DNA from: an uncultured cyanobacterium
Lineage (GTDB): Bacteria > Cyanobacteriota > Cyanobacteriia > Cyanobacteriales > Nostocaceae
Length of the DNA stretch: 64,000 nt
Assembly: GCA_903848645.1 (NCBI GenBank)
Contig: CAINGU010000040.1
Span: forward strand, 1 to 64,000
Direction: 5' to 3'
Positions 19,729 through 29,656 of the stretch are shown here, piece after piece. The notes beneath the pieces were generated by a model. It did no database searches and had not been told where the DNA came from. It saw nothing but the letters and a program-made list of their open reading frames with translations. A program made the translations under genes and the position numbers. Position 1 is the stretch's first letter, and every line of letters begins with the position of its first letter.

Positions 19729-20160
19729 TTGTTTGGCAATTTTAGTAAAAATATTGTATTAATTCAATTAAGTATATAAGGCTAAATTGTACTTACACCT
19801 AAAATTAGGATGAAGTTTTGGCCTAAAATTATAAAAATTTGTTAAAAATAACAACTTTTTCCTAAAATTGACTAAAAAGAATCTATTCTGTGAGAATTAC
19901 GGATGATAATATAGTATACTTGGTTGCATAATGTTCTTACTGTCAAGATCAAGAATTAATCAACACTGATTTTATTTAGCCAGTATTAAGTTAATAAATT
20001 GTAATTTATCTTACAATATTTGTATTACCCTGAAAGCTGAACCTTATCAAAAACTGAGCGCACAGTGCCAAGATAATCTACTGACAAAGTTCTCTCACCT
20101 AGACTTTGCTGAAGTTATCTATGTAATCAGTGCATCTTTAATCAAACCATCTCAATTTTG
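19729..20160. promoter_or_regulatory. Leader region of the exopolysaccharide cluster
   Basis: About 430 AT-rich bases with no coding potential, upstream of the first gene of a co-directional cluster of nine genes. It must contain the main promoter. I see no convincing NtcA box or other operator. The unusual length fits a long leader or several start sites, which is inference. Confidence 0.45.
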
Positions 20161-21606
20161 ATGCGGGCTAAAACTATGATCAATAACGAAAAAATCATCA
20201 ATCAATTAACCCAATTGCCTATTGACTTACGCGCACCCAGCTTTGCTAAAGTTCGTAAAGGAGACTGGTGGCGAAGATTAGTAGCCCTAGTTACAGTTGA
20301 TATTAGCCTGCTATTGATTGCATGGTTATTAATTGGTGCATACATTACATTCTATGAAGGTAGTACAGACTTATTACCATCATTATTGATATCTATTTGT
20401 ATTCAAATTAGTGCTTTAGCTATCCAAGGCACTTATGCCGCAGGTAACAAGCGTCATGACTATTGGAATCTGATCAGAACATTAACCTTTGCTCATAGTT
20501 TAATACTAGTAGCTTGTTTTTTAGATAAGTCTATTGAAGACTTGACACCCACAAACTTAATATTTTTTTGGCTGATAAGTACATCTTTTATTTGTTTTGG
20601 CCGATTCGCAATTGATACAACTCTTGAATATTTTCGTAACCGGAAAATCTTAGGATGTAACTCAGTATTCCTGATTTGTGCTGAGGAAGAAAAAGAACAG
20701 GCCTTGAATTGTATTAAAAAAGAGAAACGTTATATCATCATTGGTAGCGAAAATTCCAGAGCCTTAGATAAAGATCATCGCCTAGAAACATTAGAAAAAT
20801 TGAATAAGCTAGGAGTAACAGAAGTTTTAATTTCTCTGAGCGCCATTGAAAATAGACTTTATTTATGTTGGTTATTCCAAACTGCTGGTATCACCGTGCA
20901 TCTTTTACCAATGGAATTAAAACCCATTTATAGAGACTTAGTATTTCATAATGTGGGCGGCATGGTTTGTTTAAGTTTTATGTCTCCGGCAATTACAGGT
21001 AAAGATTTTTGGTTGAAGAGGATGTTTGATTTTTGTTTTGCTTGTTTATTCCTCATCTTTACCTTTCCTATCTATCTAAGTATTGCCATAGCAATTAAAC
21101 TAGACTCTCCAGGTTCAGCATTTTATCGTCAAACCCGTATAGGATTACATGGAGAAGAATTTCAAGTCTGGAAATTTCGCACTATGAGAACCGATGCTGA
21201 AAAAATGCAAAAGGAATTGGAAGCCTTAAATCAAACAAAAGACGGCATCCTCTTCAAAATCAAAGATGATCCCAGAGTCACTCGTGTAGGCAAATTTCTC
21301 CGTCGTTATAGCTTAGATGAACTACCACAACTATTTAATGTTGTTCTCGGAGAAATGAGTTTAGTTGGTCCTCGTCCCTTACCAACTAGAGATGTAAATA
21401 AATTTTCTGCGCGACACTTAATTCGTCAAGAAGTCTTACCTGGTGTCACTGGTATGTGGCAAGTTTCAGGACGTTCGGATATTTTAGATTTTGAACAAGT
21501 CCTTACCCTTGACCTGACCTACATTGAAAATTGGTCACTGTGGTTAGATTTTCAGATTTTGCTCAAAACTGTGAGCGTAGTATTGAATAAAGAAGGAGCT
21601 TATTAA
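20161..21606 (+). CDS. Exopolysaccharide polyprenyl glycosylphosphotransferase (priming)
   Basis: About 481 residues. Four or five N-terminal membrane segments (about 35-150) and a CoA-binding-like region lead into the C-terminal bacterial sugar transferase domain: KRMFDF, RQTRIGLHGEEFQVWKFRTM, RRYSLDELPQLFNVVLGEMS and LVGPRP. This class (WcaJ/WbaP/HepC-like) moves a sugar-1-phosphate to undecaprenyl phosphate, the first step of Wzx/Wzy-type polysaccharide synthesis. A TTG (20158) precedes ATG 20161; another ATG is at 20176. It opens the cluster, fitting its priming role. The sugar cannot be predicted. Confidence 0.92.
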   Translation: MRAKTMINNEKIINQLTQLPIDLRAPSFAKVRKGDWWRRLVALVTVDISLLLIAWLLIGAYITFYEGSTDLLPSLLISICIQISALAIQGTYAAGNKRHDYWNLIRTLTFAHSLILVACFLDKSIEDLTPTNLIFFWLISTSFICFGRFAIDTTLEYFRNRKILGCNSVFLICAEEEKEQALNCIKKEKRYIIIGSENSRALDKDHRLETLEKLNKLGVTEVLISLSAIENRLYLCWLFQTAGITVHLLPMELKPIYRDLVFHNVGGMVCLSFMSPAITGKDFWLKRMFDFCFACLFLIFTFPIYLSIAIAIKLDSPGSAFYRQTRIGLHGEEFQVWKFRTMRTDAEKMQKELEALNQTKDGILFKIKDDPRVTRVGKFLRRYSLDELPQLFNVVLGEMSLVGPRPLPTRDVNKFSARHLIRQEVLPGVTGMWQVSGRSDILDFEQVLTLDLTYIENWSLWLDFQILLKTVSVVLNKEGAY

Positions 21607-21637
21607 GAAACAACAACTATTAGACAAATAATCTATT

Positions 21638-22603
21638 ATGAATCCACAGATATCAGTCATTATTCCCGCTTACAATACAGAAAAATATCTAGCCAAAGCG
21701 ATTGCATCTGTATTAGAACAAACCATTGATAACTTAGAAGTCATTGTAGTAGATGATGCTTCGACAGATGGGACAGTAGCAATAGCCAAAAGTTTTAGTG
21801 ATCCGCGAGTTAAAGTCCTAATTAATCCCGAAAATCTGGGGGCTGCGGCTACACGCAACCGGGCTATTAGACACGCAACAGGAACATGGATCGCTGTTTT
21901 AGATTCAGATGATTGGTATGCTCCAGAAAGGTTAGAAAAACTTTTGGCTATAGCTGATTCTCAAGCCGCAGATATGGTTGCTGATGATATATATCATATC
22001 AACAACGGAGAGGAATTTTCTTGGAGTACATTATTTACTGAAAGTGGGGAAAAAATTGATAAAACTATGGAAATTGATCCGGTATATTTCGTGAACACTG
22101 ATGTACCAGGTGTAGGTGGATTAACTCTTGGACTTAGCAAACCTCTAATTAACAGGGAATTTTTATCAAAGCATAAAATTGAGTATCAAGAAAATATTAG
22201 ACTAGGCCAAGATTTCTGGTTTTATTTAAGCTGTTTAGGTAATGGCGCTCGTTTTTTTATTGTTCCCCAAGCCTATTATTTCTATCGCAACAATCCAGGA
22301 ACACTCACAAAGAAAAGTCAAATACAGCGTTGGCAACAATATTGTGAGGCTAGTATATTTTTTTTGCAACAGGATTTTATCCGCAACAACCACGAATTAT
22401 CTCAGGCATTATCCAATCGCCTCAAAAAACTTGAGGAAACAAGACCTTACTTTCAGGTTATAGATACTATCAGAACAGGAGATTTATTGGCAATTGTAAT
22501 TGATATTTTCCAAAATCCATATTTCCTTGTCCATGCTATTAAGTATCTGCCAAAAAGATTGAAACGGCGTTACAGATACTACTTGGCTAAAACAAGAAAC
22601 TAG
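21638..22603 (+). CDS. Glycosyltransferase family 2
   Basis: 321 residues with a GT-A fold: ISVIIPAYNTEKYLAKAI at the N-terminus, VVDDASTDGT and the metal-binding VLDSDDWY (DxD type) near residue 90. It should add a sugar from a nucleotide donor to the lipid-linked repeat unit on the cytoplasmic face of the membrane. No membrane span is evident. The gap to the priming transferase is 31 bases, supporting one transcript. Confidence 0.92.
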   Translation: MNPQISVIIPAYNTEKYLAKAIASVLEQTIDNLEVIVVDDASTDGTVAIAKSFSDPRVKVLINPENLGAAATRNRAIRHATGTWIAVLDSDDWYAPERLEKLLAIADSQAADMVADDIYHINNGEEFSWSTLFTESGEKIDKTMEIDPVYFVNTDVPGVGGLTLGLSKPLINREFLSKHKIEYQENIRLGQDFWFYLSCLGNGARFFIVPQAYYFYRNNPGTLTKKSQIQRWQQYCEASIFFLQQDFIRNNHELSQALSNRLKKLEETRPYFQVIDTIRTGDLLAIVIDIFQNPYFLVHAIKYLPKRLKRRYRYYLAKTRN

Positions 22604-22634
22604 ATATCAATGGAATTATGATCATCACCTATTG

Positions 22635-24053
22635 ATGAGGTTAGAAAATTGTGTTACAAAAACTAGCAGTGATCTGGTAAAAATAATGAAAGAATGGGGG
22701 AGTATAGATAAGATATTAGCAAAGCTGCAAAATCCCGGATTTTTGACTTCTTTTATTAAGAAAGCTGGAATAGCGTTCATAATTCAGATCATAGGTGTTG
22801 GACTGAGCTATTTACTTCAAGTCTTCCTGGCAAGGGTGATGGGACCACAAGAATATGGTCTTTACACATATATATTGGCTTGGTCAACGATTGGAGGTGT
22901 TGTTTGTAATTTAGGGCTACCAGTAGCCGTATTGCGTTTTATACCTCAATACAGTACACAAGGTGATTGGGGGCGTTTTCATGGCGTAATTCGTGGCTGT
23001 TCACGGTTTACTTTTGCTATCACTATAGGGATGTCTTTATTAGGGACAGGGGTGGTTTTGTTGATCAATTCCCATAGGCAAATAGAGAATTTGATTTCTA
23101 TCCTATTTGGGCTTTGGACAATACCATTACTAGCTTTAGAAAATCTACAGGGAAACCTATTTAGAGGTGGCCGCCAGATGGTAGCAGCCTATGGTCCGAG
23201 CAAAGTATTGCGTCCATTACTATTTATGGTCGGAGTTGGGGCAATACTCTTCTGGCAAGGTAGTCAGAAACTCACAAGCCAACCCGTATTTATTGTTACA
23301 ATAGTAACATATATAATTTTAGTATCCAGCCAGCAAGTGCTGATTCAGAAAGACTTACTCACTCAGGGTAAAGGGGAAAAACCCATCTATGAAATCCGTT
23401 CATGGTTGCGTGTTTCGCTGCCTTTATTATTGATTGTCGGCTTCGTGATCATCCTATATCAAACCGATATTTTGATGATTGGAGCTTTACTCGGTCCGTC
23501 TGAAGTTGCTCTCTATAATACAGCGACAAAAACCTCTTCTTTAGCAAGTTTTGTCTATACAGCAATAGAAGCCATTGCCGCTCCCACTATCGCCTCGCTT
23601 TATGCAGCAGGAGATCGCGCTCAGATGCAAAAAACGGTGACAACAATGGCACATTTAGTTTTTTGGCCAACAATGGTAGTCACTCTGTTTTTAATTGTAT
23701 TTAGCAATTACATTCTGGGAATGTTTGGTCCAGAATTTTTAGCAGCCAAGTGGCCTCTGGCTATTTTGGTTTTAGCACAACTGATCAATGCCATAACTGG
23801 ACCTGTGGGATATCTAGTGGATCTCACGGGACATCAAGATCAAAGTGCGCGTGTCCGATGCTGTACAGCATTACTGAATATCGTTCTCAATTACATCTTG
23901 ATTCCTAAGTTTGGCATTATGGGTGCGGCCATAGCCACAGCTACTGCTATTAGCCTGGATAACTTGGTGATTTATTTTCTAGCAGTTAAGTATATTGGCG
24001 TTCATGCTTCGATTTTTTCTTCCTTAACCTTGGGTACTACTAACAGCAAATAA
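22635..24053 (+). CDS. Polysaccharide flippase, Wzx-like (MOP superfamily)
   Basis: About 472 residues with some 12-14 hydrophobic segments. The region LARVMGPQEYGLYTYILAWS is typical of Wzx/RfbX flippases. It is expected to move lipid-linked repeat units to the periplasmic side for polymerisation. The start is uncertain: ATG 22635, or ATG 22686 just before the first helix. It sits between a GT2 gene and a methyltransferase gene in the cluster, as expected for a Wzx. Confidence 0.9.
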   Translation: MRLENCVTKTSSDLVKIMKEWGSIDKILAKLQNPGFLTSFIKKAGIAFIIQIIGVGLSYLLQVFLARVMGPQEYGLYTYILAWSTIGGVVCNLGLPVAVLRFIPQYSTQGDWGRFHGVIRGCSRFTFAITIGMSLLGTGVVLLINSHRQIENLISILFGLWTIPLLALENLQGNLFRGGRQMVAAYGPSKVLRPLLFMVGVGAILFWQGSQKLTSQPVFIVTIVTYIILVSSQQVLIQKDLLTQGKGEKPIYEIRSWLRVSLPLLLIVGFVIILYQTDILMIGALLGPSEVALYNTATKTSSLASFVYTAIEAIAAPTIASLYAAGDRAQMQKTVTTMAHLVFWPTMVVTLFLIVFSNYILGMFGPEFLAAKWPLAILVLAQLINAITGPVGYLVDLTGHQDQSARVRCCTALLNIVLNYILIPKFGIMGAAIATATAISLDNLVIYFLAVKYIGVHASIFSSLTLGTTNSK

Positions 24054-24133
24054 CCCTTTTTCCATGTAAAAATACTTATTGCCGATTGTGTGGAAAGTTT
24101 GATAGATTGGTTACATCAAAATTTAATTGTTTA

Positions 24134-25054
24134 ATGAATAAAAGGTCTAAAAATATGGTGTTCAAGAAATTAAGCTTAGGTAAATTAGCTAGATTTATCA
24201 AAGGATTGAAGTGGAAATTTTTACCAATATTACGTTGGAATAATTTAAAGATCAATCGGATTTTAAGACCTATTAATGGCTCAGAAATTGGAGAAATGCA
24301 GATAGAAATCAGCAATTTGGAACTAGTAACCAATGATTACCGAAACTTTATAAATTCGCCCATACTGCAAAAATATAATCAGCTTGATTATTGTCGCTCA
24401 AAGCCCCTTGAATATCTGACAACAATGACTCTATTAGAATTACAAGATGGCGATAGAATACTAGATGCAGCAGGTGGTGAAGATGCGGAATATATCAAAG
24501 CTATTAAGGCTGTTTGTGACCGCAAATTTATGGCTTATTGTCAGGACTCTTTGCTAGATGGAAAAAGCGCAGATGGAATTATATACATTGGTGGTTCGAT
24601 AGATGCGATTCCTCTCCCTGATGAATCTTTAGATGGAATTAGCTGTCATCACTCTTTTGAACATTTTCGAGATGATTTGGATATCAAGTTTATTAAAGAG
24701 GCAGTCCGGTTACTAAAAGTGGGTAGGAAACTTGTGATTGCGCCCTTATTTATTACTAATGAGTACGCGGAAATTTGGAACAGCAAACCAATTTATCAGT
24801 ATGATCCTGATACAGCGATAACAATTTTTGATACCACTGCAACTTTTGCCGGCTGGGGTCCTTATGAAGGTTTTGCTAGAACTTATAGCCCATCTGCACT
24901 CCAAGCAAGAATTATTAACAACTTACCGAGTAATTGCCAAGTAAAAATATATAAAGTTCTTGTAGATGGAACACCTGTGCCAGATATCAAAAAAAACTAT
25001 CATCAACCTCTTTTGAATGCTGAGATGAAGGCGCTGGTGATTATTAAACAATAG
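24134..25054 (+). CDS. Class I SAM-dependent methyltransferase
   Basis: About 306 residues. A Rossmann-like core is visible: LQDGDRILDAAGGEDAEYI (motif I, with an unusual AAGGED loop in place of GxGxG), IDAIPLPDESLDGISCHHSF and EHFRDD (methyltransferase 11-like). In this cluster it most likely methylates a sugar or a chain end; the substrate is inference. The start is unclear: TTG 24086, ATG 24134 and ATG 24155 are all in frame and none has a strong ribosome-binding site. It ends at 25054, touching the next reading frame. Confidence 0.8.
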   Translation: MNKRSKNMVFKKLSLGKLARFIKGLKWKFLPILRWNNLKINRILRPINGSEIGEMQIEISNLELVTNDYRNFINSPILQKYNQLDYCRSKPLEYLTTMTLLELQDGDRILDAAGGEDAEYIKAIKAVCDRKFMAYCQDSLLDGKSADGIIYIGGSIDAIPLPDESLDGISCHHSFEHFRDDLDIKFIKEAVRLLKVGRKLVIAPLFITNEYAEIWNSKPIYQYDPDTAITIFDTTATFAGWGPYEGFARTYSPSALQARIINNLPSNCQVKIYKVLVDGTPVPDIKKNYHQPLLNAEMKALVIIKQ

Positions 25055-25101
25055 TGATAAAAATTTACAGAAATAAAGTTTTTAGACATGGAGAAATACT
25101 A

Positions 25102-26217
25102 GTGCTAAAAGTAGCTTTACTGCATTTTACCTTTACTGAATACACTATCGAACTAGCAAATGGGTTAGCGGAATATGTGGATCTAACGCTGATACAAACG
25201 CAAGAACTATCAGTTAAATCTCAAGATTTATTAGATCCACAGATCCGCGTACTTACTTTTAAAAAACCCCGCATTCGGGATGCGCGCAACATATTTGCTA
25301 TGGGTGAGATGATGGAGATTATTCGTAAATCACAGCCGGATGTACTTCATGTCCAGGAAACGAACGATCCTTGGTATGACTTAACCCTATTGTTCAATAA
25401 GATGCCACCATTGGTAACAACGATTCATGATGTCTTCCGTCATCCTGGAGATAGGGGCAGTATACCCGGTTCAGAGTATACTCGTCGGATAGCTTTCTAC
25501 CGTTCCCAACAAATTATTGTTCATGCTCATCACTTGCGAGATGCCCTGATTAAACACTTTCAAATCCCTTGCCAACGATTAAATGTTTTGCCTCACGGAG
25601 AACTTGGTAGTTTATACAAGCGATTAGCAAAAGAACAAAATGTAGTTCAAGAACCTTATACACTACTATTTATCGGGAGAATTTGGCCTTACAAAGGATT
25701 GAAATATTTAATAGAAGCTATGCCATTAGTTGCAGAAAGCATTCCAGAAGTCAAACTAATTATTGCTGGGCGGGGAGAAAATTTAGACTCATATTTTCCG
25801 CAAGGTTATGACGATAGACGCTATGAGATATTAAATCGCTATATTGAACGAGAAGAAATGATGGATTTATTTCAACGTAGTACAGTTTCAGTTCTTCCTT
25901 ATATCGAAGCATCTCAGAGCGGTGTAGCCGCATTATCTTATGGTATGGGAACACCAGTGATTGCTTCTGATGTGGGGGGTTTATCTGAGATAGTCAGACA
26001 TGAAAAAGATGGATTACTAGTGCTACCACGTAATGTTCGGGCTTTAGCTGATGCTATCATTCGACTGTTAAGCGATCGCAATTTACAACAACAAATGCAA
26101 ACAGCGTCTCTAAATCGTTGTCACGAAGATTTAAACTGGTCAAATATTGCTGCTCAAACTGTTGAAGTTTACCATCAAGCAATCACTACCAAAAACAACT
26201 CTCAAATTGGTTTATGA
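25102..26217 (+). CDS. Glycosyltransferase family 4
   Basis: About 371 residues with a GT-B fold. Visible features: TTIHDVFRHPGDRGS, the C-terminal donor-binding half beginning LLFIGRIWPYKGLKYL, and the E-x7-E type region EASQSGVAALSYGMGTPVIA. It should transfer a sugar to the repeat unit. I prefer the GTG at 25102, preceded by GGAGA at a good distance and starting directly on VALLHFTFTEY; a GTG at 25054 overlapping the previous stop is the alternative. Its 3' end overlaps the next gene by four bases (ATGA). Confidence 0.9.
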   Translation: MLKVALLHFTFTEYTIELANGLAEYVDLTLIQTQELSVKSQDLLDPQIRVLTFKKPRIRDARNIFAMGEMMEIIRKSQPDVLHVQETNDPWYDLTLLFNKMPPLVTTIHDVFRHPGDRGSIPGSEYTRRIAFYRSQQIIVHAHHLRDALIKHFQIPCQRLNVLPHGELGSLYKRLAKEQNVVQEPYTLLFIGRIWPYKGLKYLIEAMPLVAESIPEVKLIIAGRGENLDSYFPQGYDDRRYEILNRYIEREEMMDLFQRSTVSVLPYIEASQSGVAALSYGMGTPVIASDVGGLSEIVRHEKDGLLVLPRNVRALADAIIRLLSDRNLQQQMQTASLNRCHEDLNWSNIAAQTVEVYHQAITTKNNSQIGL

Positions 26218-27500
26218 ACAACCGTCTGATCTTTGCCGAAAAAGCATTCACTATCCTGTCTCTAATGAATTATTCAGGAGCGCCATTAGTTCTTATTCTT
26301 TCGGGAGGGGCAAGTGAAGGGGATGAAGGCGGCGGCGGTCCTACTGATTTTGCTTTAATTCAGTTGCTTTTTTTGGTTATTTATTTTATTACATTCTGCT
26401 TACTTGTTTTGCGATGGAAAAAGGTCATTCCAGTAATTCATAAAAGTGTGTTGACCTGGCTATTAATTGGGGTGGCTGTATTCTCCTATTTTTGGTCTTA
26501 TGAACCAAAGTTAACTATGACTAGGATTATAGCACTAATCGGCACAATGCTGTTTTCAGTTTACTTAGCCAGCCGCTATAGTGGAAAGGAGCAGTTAGAA
26601 TTACTGGGATGGCTATTTGGCCTCACCGTAGTTGGCAGTTTTTTGTTTTGTGCAGGTTTGCCAAAATATGGTGTGATGGGTGGAGTCCATGCAGGAGCTT
26701 GGCGCGGAATGTATAATCATAAAAATGTTCTCGGTAAATTTATGGCTCCCAGTACTATTGTGTTTTTACTCCTTGCGTTAAGGGCGCAAAAAAAACGCTG
26801 GCTGTTTTGGGGCGGATTAGGTTTATCAGTATTGCTATTGATATTGTCAAAAGCATCATCACCATTACTGAATTTGATTATTCTTCTAGTTGCATTTTTG
26901 TTATTTAGGATTTTACGGTGGCGTTATGACTTGATGATTACTACACTGTTAGGTATCTCCAGTCTAGGTTTATTATTGTATACACTTATAGTTGATAATG
27001 CCGAAGCAATTGCGGCTGCATTTGGCAAAGATTTAACACTTACTGGGCGGACAGACTTTTGGCCTTTAGTCGTAGATAAAATTGAGCAACGTCCTTGGCT
27101 TGGTTATGGATTTGGTGCATTTTGGCATGGTTATGATGGACCATCTAGCTATATATGGTACGCAGTAACTTTTAAAGCACCTAACAGTCACAATGGGTAT
27201 TTGGATCTTTGTCTTGAGTTAGGATTGGTAGGCTTCTCAATATATATGATTGAATTTGTTATAAGTTTCCAGAAGGCAATAGCTTATATCCGTCTAGTAA
27301 AAACATCTGATGCTTTTTTTCCAGTACTGTTTCTAATATATATTATCCTGGCAAATCTTACAGAAAGTACACTAATTATCCAAAACAACTTTTTCTTTGT
27401 TATTCAGGTAGCAATATTTTTTTCAATTCGCATACCACAAGAACCAGAAAAAACCATTTTTGATGATACATATCCCAACAGATTTGATATAAGATTTTAG
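26214..27500 (+). CDS. O-antigen polymerase/ligase family membrane protein (Wzy-like)
   Basis: 428 residues with about ten membrane segments and the Wzy_C signature region (LTGRTDFWPLVVDKIEQRPW, GYGFGAFWHGYDGPS, APNSHNGYLDLCLELGLVG). In a Wzx/Wzy cluster this is the best candidate for the polymerase acting on the periplasmic side. Its ATG overlaps the upstream glycosyltransferase stop (ATGA, 26214-26217), indicating coupled translation. A glycine-rich acidic loop (SGGASEGDEGGGGP) lies between the first two spans. Confidence 0.88.
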   Translation: MNNRLIFAEKAFTILSLMNYSGAPLVLILSGGASEGDEGGGGPTDFALIQLLFLVIYFITFCLLVLRWKKVIPVIHKSVLTWLLIGVAVFSYFWSYEPKLTMTRIIALIGTMLFSVYLASRYSGKEQLELLGWLFGLTVVGSFLFCAGLPKYGVMGGVHAGAWRGMYNHKNVLGKFMAPSTIVFLLLALRAQKKRWLFWGGLGLSVLLLILSKASSPLLNLIILLVAFLLFRILRWRYDLMITTLLGISSLGLLLYTLIVDNAEAIAAAFGKDLTLTGRTDFWPLVVDKIEQRPWLGYGFGAFWHGYDGPSSYIWYAVTFKAPNSHNGYLDLCLELGLVGFSIYMIEFVISFQKAIAYIRLVKTSDAFFPVLFLIYIILANLTESTLIIQNNFFFVIQVAIFFSIRIPQEPEKTIFDDTYPNRFDIRF

Positions 27501-27501
27501 A

Positions 27502-27613
27502 TACAGCACTTCCCGGTGTTATGAGGTACATAAACCCCACCCCCACCCCCAACCCCCTCCCCGCAAGCGATGAGGGGGCTAAGATGTACCGCATAAGAGT
27601 GGAAACCGCTGTA
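27502..27613. mobile_element. MITE-like palindromic element inside the polysaccharide cluster
   Basis: About 112 bases with matching ends: TACAGC...TTATGAGGTACA on the left and TGTACCGCATAA...GCTGTA on the right, imperfectly complementary over about 29 bases. The centre contains a C-rich/G-rich inner hairpin (CCCCCTC...GAGGGGG). No ORF. The ends resemble the inner element at 61392-61477, suggesting one family. Confidence 0.7.
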
Positions 27614-27658
27614 AATACCACATAAATATTGATTGAATTAATATTGGATTAAAAAATT

Positions 27659-28822
27659 ATGCAACCCGTTCATGATAATCAAAAGAAAATTCTCAGAATA
27701 TTAATGCTTGGTGCTGGTCTTGATATTAAAGGTGGCATTACATCAGTGGAGACACTTATTATTGATAATGCACCTCCAGAACTTCAGATTAATCATGTAG
27801 CTACTTTTGCCCAAGGTTCTGCAAGTCATAATATACTAGTATTTATCAAATCAGTTCAGATGCTTTTATGGACAATCCTGAGAAAAGAAGCAGACATGGT
27901 TCATATTCATTTCGCTGAAAGAGGAAGTACAATTAGAAAATCAATTCTTGCATTTATAGTCCTAGTCTTTCGTCAACCGCTTATTCTTCATGCTCACGGA
28001 GCAACATTTCAGGAATTTTATGCTACACTTCCTGTTATTATACAGCATCTGTTATATATGTTATTTAGTAGATGTACTAAATTTATAGCACTTTCTGAAA
28101 GTTGGAAAGATTATTATTCAAAACAATTCAATCTCGGTGAAAACCAAATTTCAATTTTGTACAATCCTGTAAATTTGCCATCAGTTATTCCACAAAGGAG
28201 AGGACGTACTAGGTTAAAATTTGTATTTCTGGGGCGCATTGGCCAACGGGGTGGCGCGCTTGATTTAGCTAAGTCAATTGTTGCTTTTCCTAAACAAGAT
28301 AAAGGCTCATTTGACTTAATTAGAGCATTTGCGACACTTCCAGAATCAGACAAAAAAGCTAGTGAATTAGTTTTGGCAGGTAATGGTGATTTAGAAGCTG
28401 CTGAAAAGCTCATTCAAGAATTAAATATGGAGGAAAAAATTACTATTTGTCCTTGGTTGACACCTGAAAAACGGGATGAACTTTTGGCTACAGCAGATGC
28501 CTTTATTTTGCCTTCTTATAATGAAGGACTACCTATGTCTATGTTAGAAGCTATGGCTTGGGGTTTACCTGTAATTGTGACCCCAGTTGGTGGTATTCCG
28601 GAAGTGATTACTGATAAACACAATGGTTTATTAGTACAACCAGGAAACCAAGAAGATTTAGTTCAAGCAATGCAAAGTATTATTAATGATGAAAACTTGC
28701 GAATTTCTCTAGGTAATGCTGCTCGCGCAAGTGTTGAAAAATTAGACATCAAAAATTATATAGTTTCCTTAATCACACTATATAAATCAGTCTTAGAAAC
28801 AAGTAAAAATCCTAGTAAATAA
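27659..28822 (+). CDS. Glycosyltransferase family 4
   Basis: 387 residues with a GT-B fold: ILMLGAGLDIKGGITSVE near the N-terminus, FVFLGRIGQRGG opening the donor-binding half, and the conserved PSYNEGLPMSMLEAMAWG with its E-x7-E pair. It is the second GT4 of the cluster and probably adds another sugar of the repeat unit. It is separated from the polymerase gene by the palindromic element at 27502-27613, which could affect expression of the downstream half of the cluster. Confidence 0.92.
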   Translation: MQPVHDNQKKILRILMLGAGLDIKGGITSVETLIIDNAPPELQINHVATFAQGSASHNILVFIKSVQMLLWTILRKEADMVHIHFAERGSTIRKSILAFIVLVFRQPLILHAHGATFQEFYATLPVIIQHLLYMLFSRCTKFIALSESWKDYYSKQFNLGENQISILYNPVNLPSVIPQRRGRTRLKFVFLGRIGQRGGALDLAKSIVAFPKQDKGSFDLIRAFATLPESDKKASELVLAGNGDLEAAEKLIQELNMEEKITICPWLTPEKRDELLATADAFILPSYNEGLPMSMLEAMAWGLPVIVTPVGGIPEVITDKHNGLLVQPGNQEDLVQAMQSIINDENLRISLGNAARASVEKLDIKNYIVSLITLYKSVLETSKNPSK

Positions 28823-28862
28823 TACTGCAATTAAATCAATATCAAATAGGAGATATTCAAAC

Positions 28863-29636
28863 ATGGAACTTAAAGTTACAGAAACATCACCGTTAGAAAG
28901 TCGACAAATCCTGGGTATGCGTGTAGATGCTACTAGCTATGAAGACGCAACCCAAAAAATTATGAATTGGGGAGAAAATAGAGAAAGTAAAGCTGTTTTT
29001 GCTGCTAATGTACACATGATCATGGAAGCTTATGACGATAGACAATTTTCCCAAGTAGTTGCAGATGCAGATTTAGTTACTCCTGATGGTATGCCTTTAG
29101 TGTGGGCTTTAAAGGCACTAGGGGTGAAAAGTGCTTCACGAGTTTATGGACCAACTCTAACTTTATATGTGTGTAAAGCAGCAGCACAGATGGATATACC
29201 CATTGCTTTATATGGTGGTACACCAGAAAGTTTAAATACCTTTGTCAACTTTTTAAAGCAAGAGTTTTCTGATATTAAAATTGCTTGTCAAATTGCTCCG
29301 CCTTTTCGTCCTTTGACAACAGAAGAAGATACAGAATATACTAATAAAATTATTGCATCAGGAGCAAAAATACTCTTTGTTGGTATTGGTTGTCCCCGAC
29401 AAGAATTTTGGATTAATAATCATAAAGGTAAAATACCCGCAGTCATGCTAGGGGTGGGAGCAGCCTTTGACTTTCATTCTGGTACAATTAAGCAAGCTCC
29501 TAGTTGGATGCAAAAAATAGGTTTAGAGTGGTTATTTAGACTAATAAAAGAACCAAAGCGTTTGTGGAAGCGGTATTTTAAACATAATCCTCGGTTTGTA
29601 TTATTTTTCCTCAATCAACTCTTCATCAAATCCTAA
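28863..29636 (+). CDS. WecG/TagA/CpsF family glycosyltransferase
   Basis: 257 residues. Family motifs are clear: FAANVHMIMEAYDDRQFSQV, DADLVTPDGMPLVWALK, YGPTLTLYVC, IALYGGTPESLNTF and LFVGIGCPRQEFW. Members add ManNAc or ManNAcA-like sugars to undecaprenyl-linked glycans (GT26). A good ribosome-binding site (AGGAGA) precedes ATG 28863. The C-terminal WLFRLIKEPKRLWKRYF is the usual membrane-associating tail. Confidence 0.95.
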   Translation: MELKVTETSPLESRQILGMRVDATSYEDATQKIMNWGENRESKAVFAANVHMIMEAYDDRQFSQVVADADLVTPDGMPLVWALKALGVKSASRVYGPTLTLYVCKAAAQMDIPIALYGGTPESLNTFVNFLKQEFSDIKIACQIAPPFRPLTTEEDTEYTNKIIASGAKILFVGIGCPRQEFWINNHKGKIPAVMLGVGAAFDFHSGTIKQAPSWMQKIGLEWLFRLIKEPKRLWKRYFKHNPRFVLFFLNQLFIKS

Positions 29637-29656
29637 AATTATATACTGTTTCAACA

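Noticed and set aside
19729-20160. NtcA box in front of the polysaccharide cluster
   Set aside because: No GTA-N8-TAC with a properly spaced -10 box was found.
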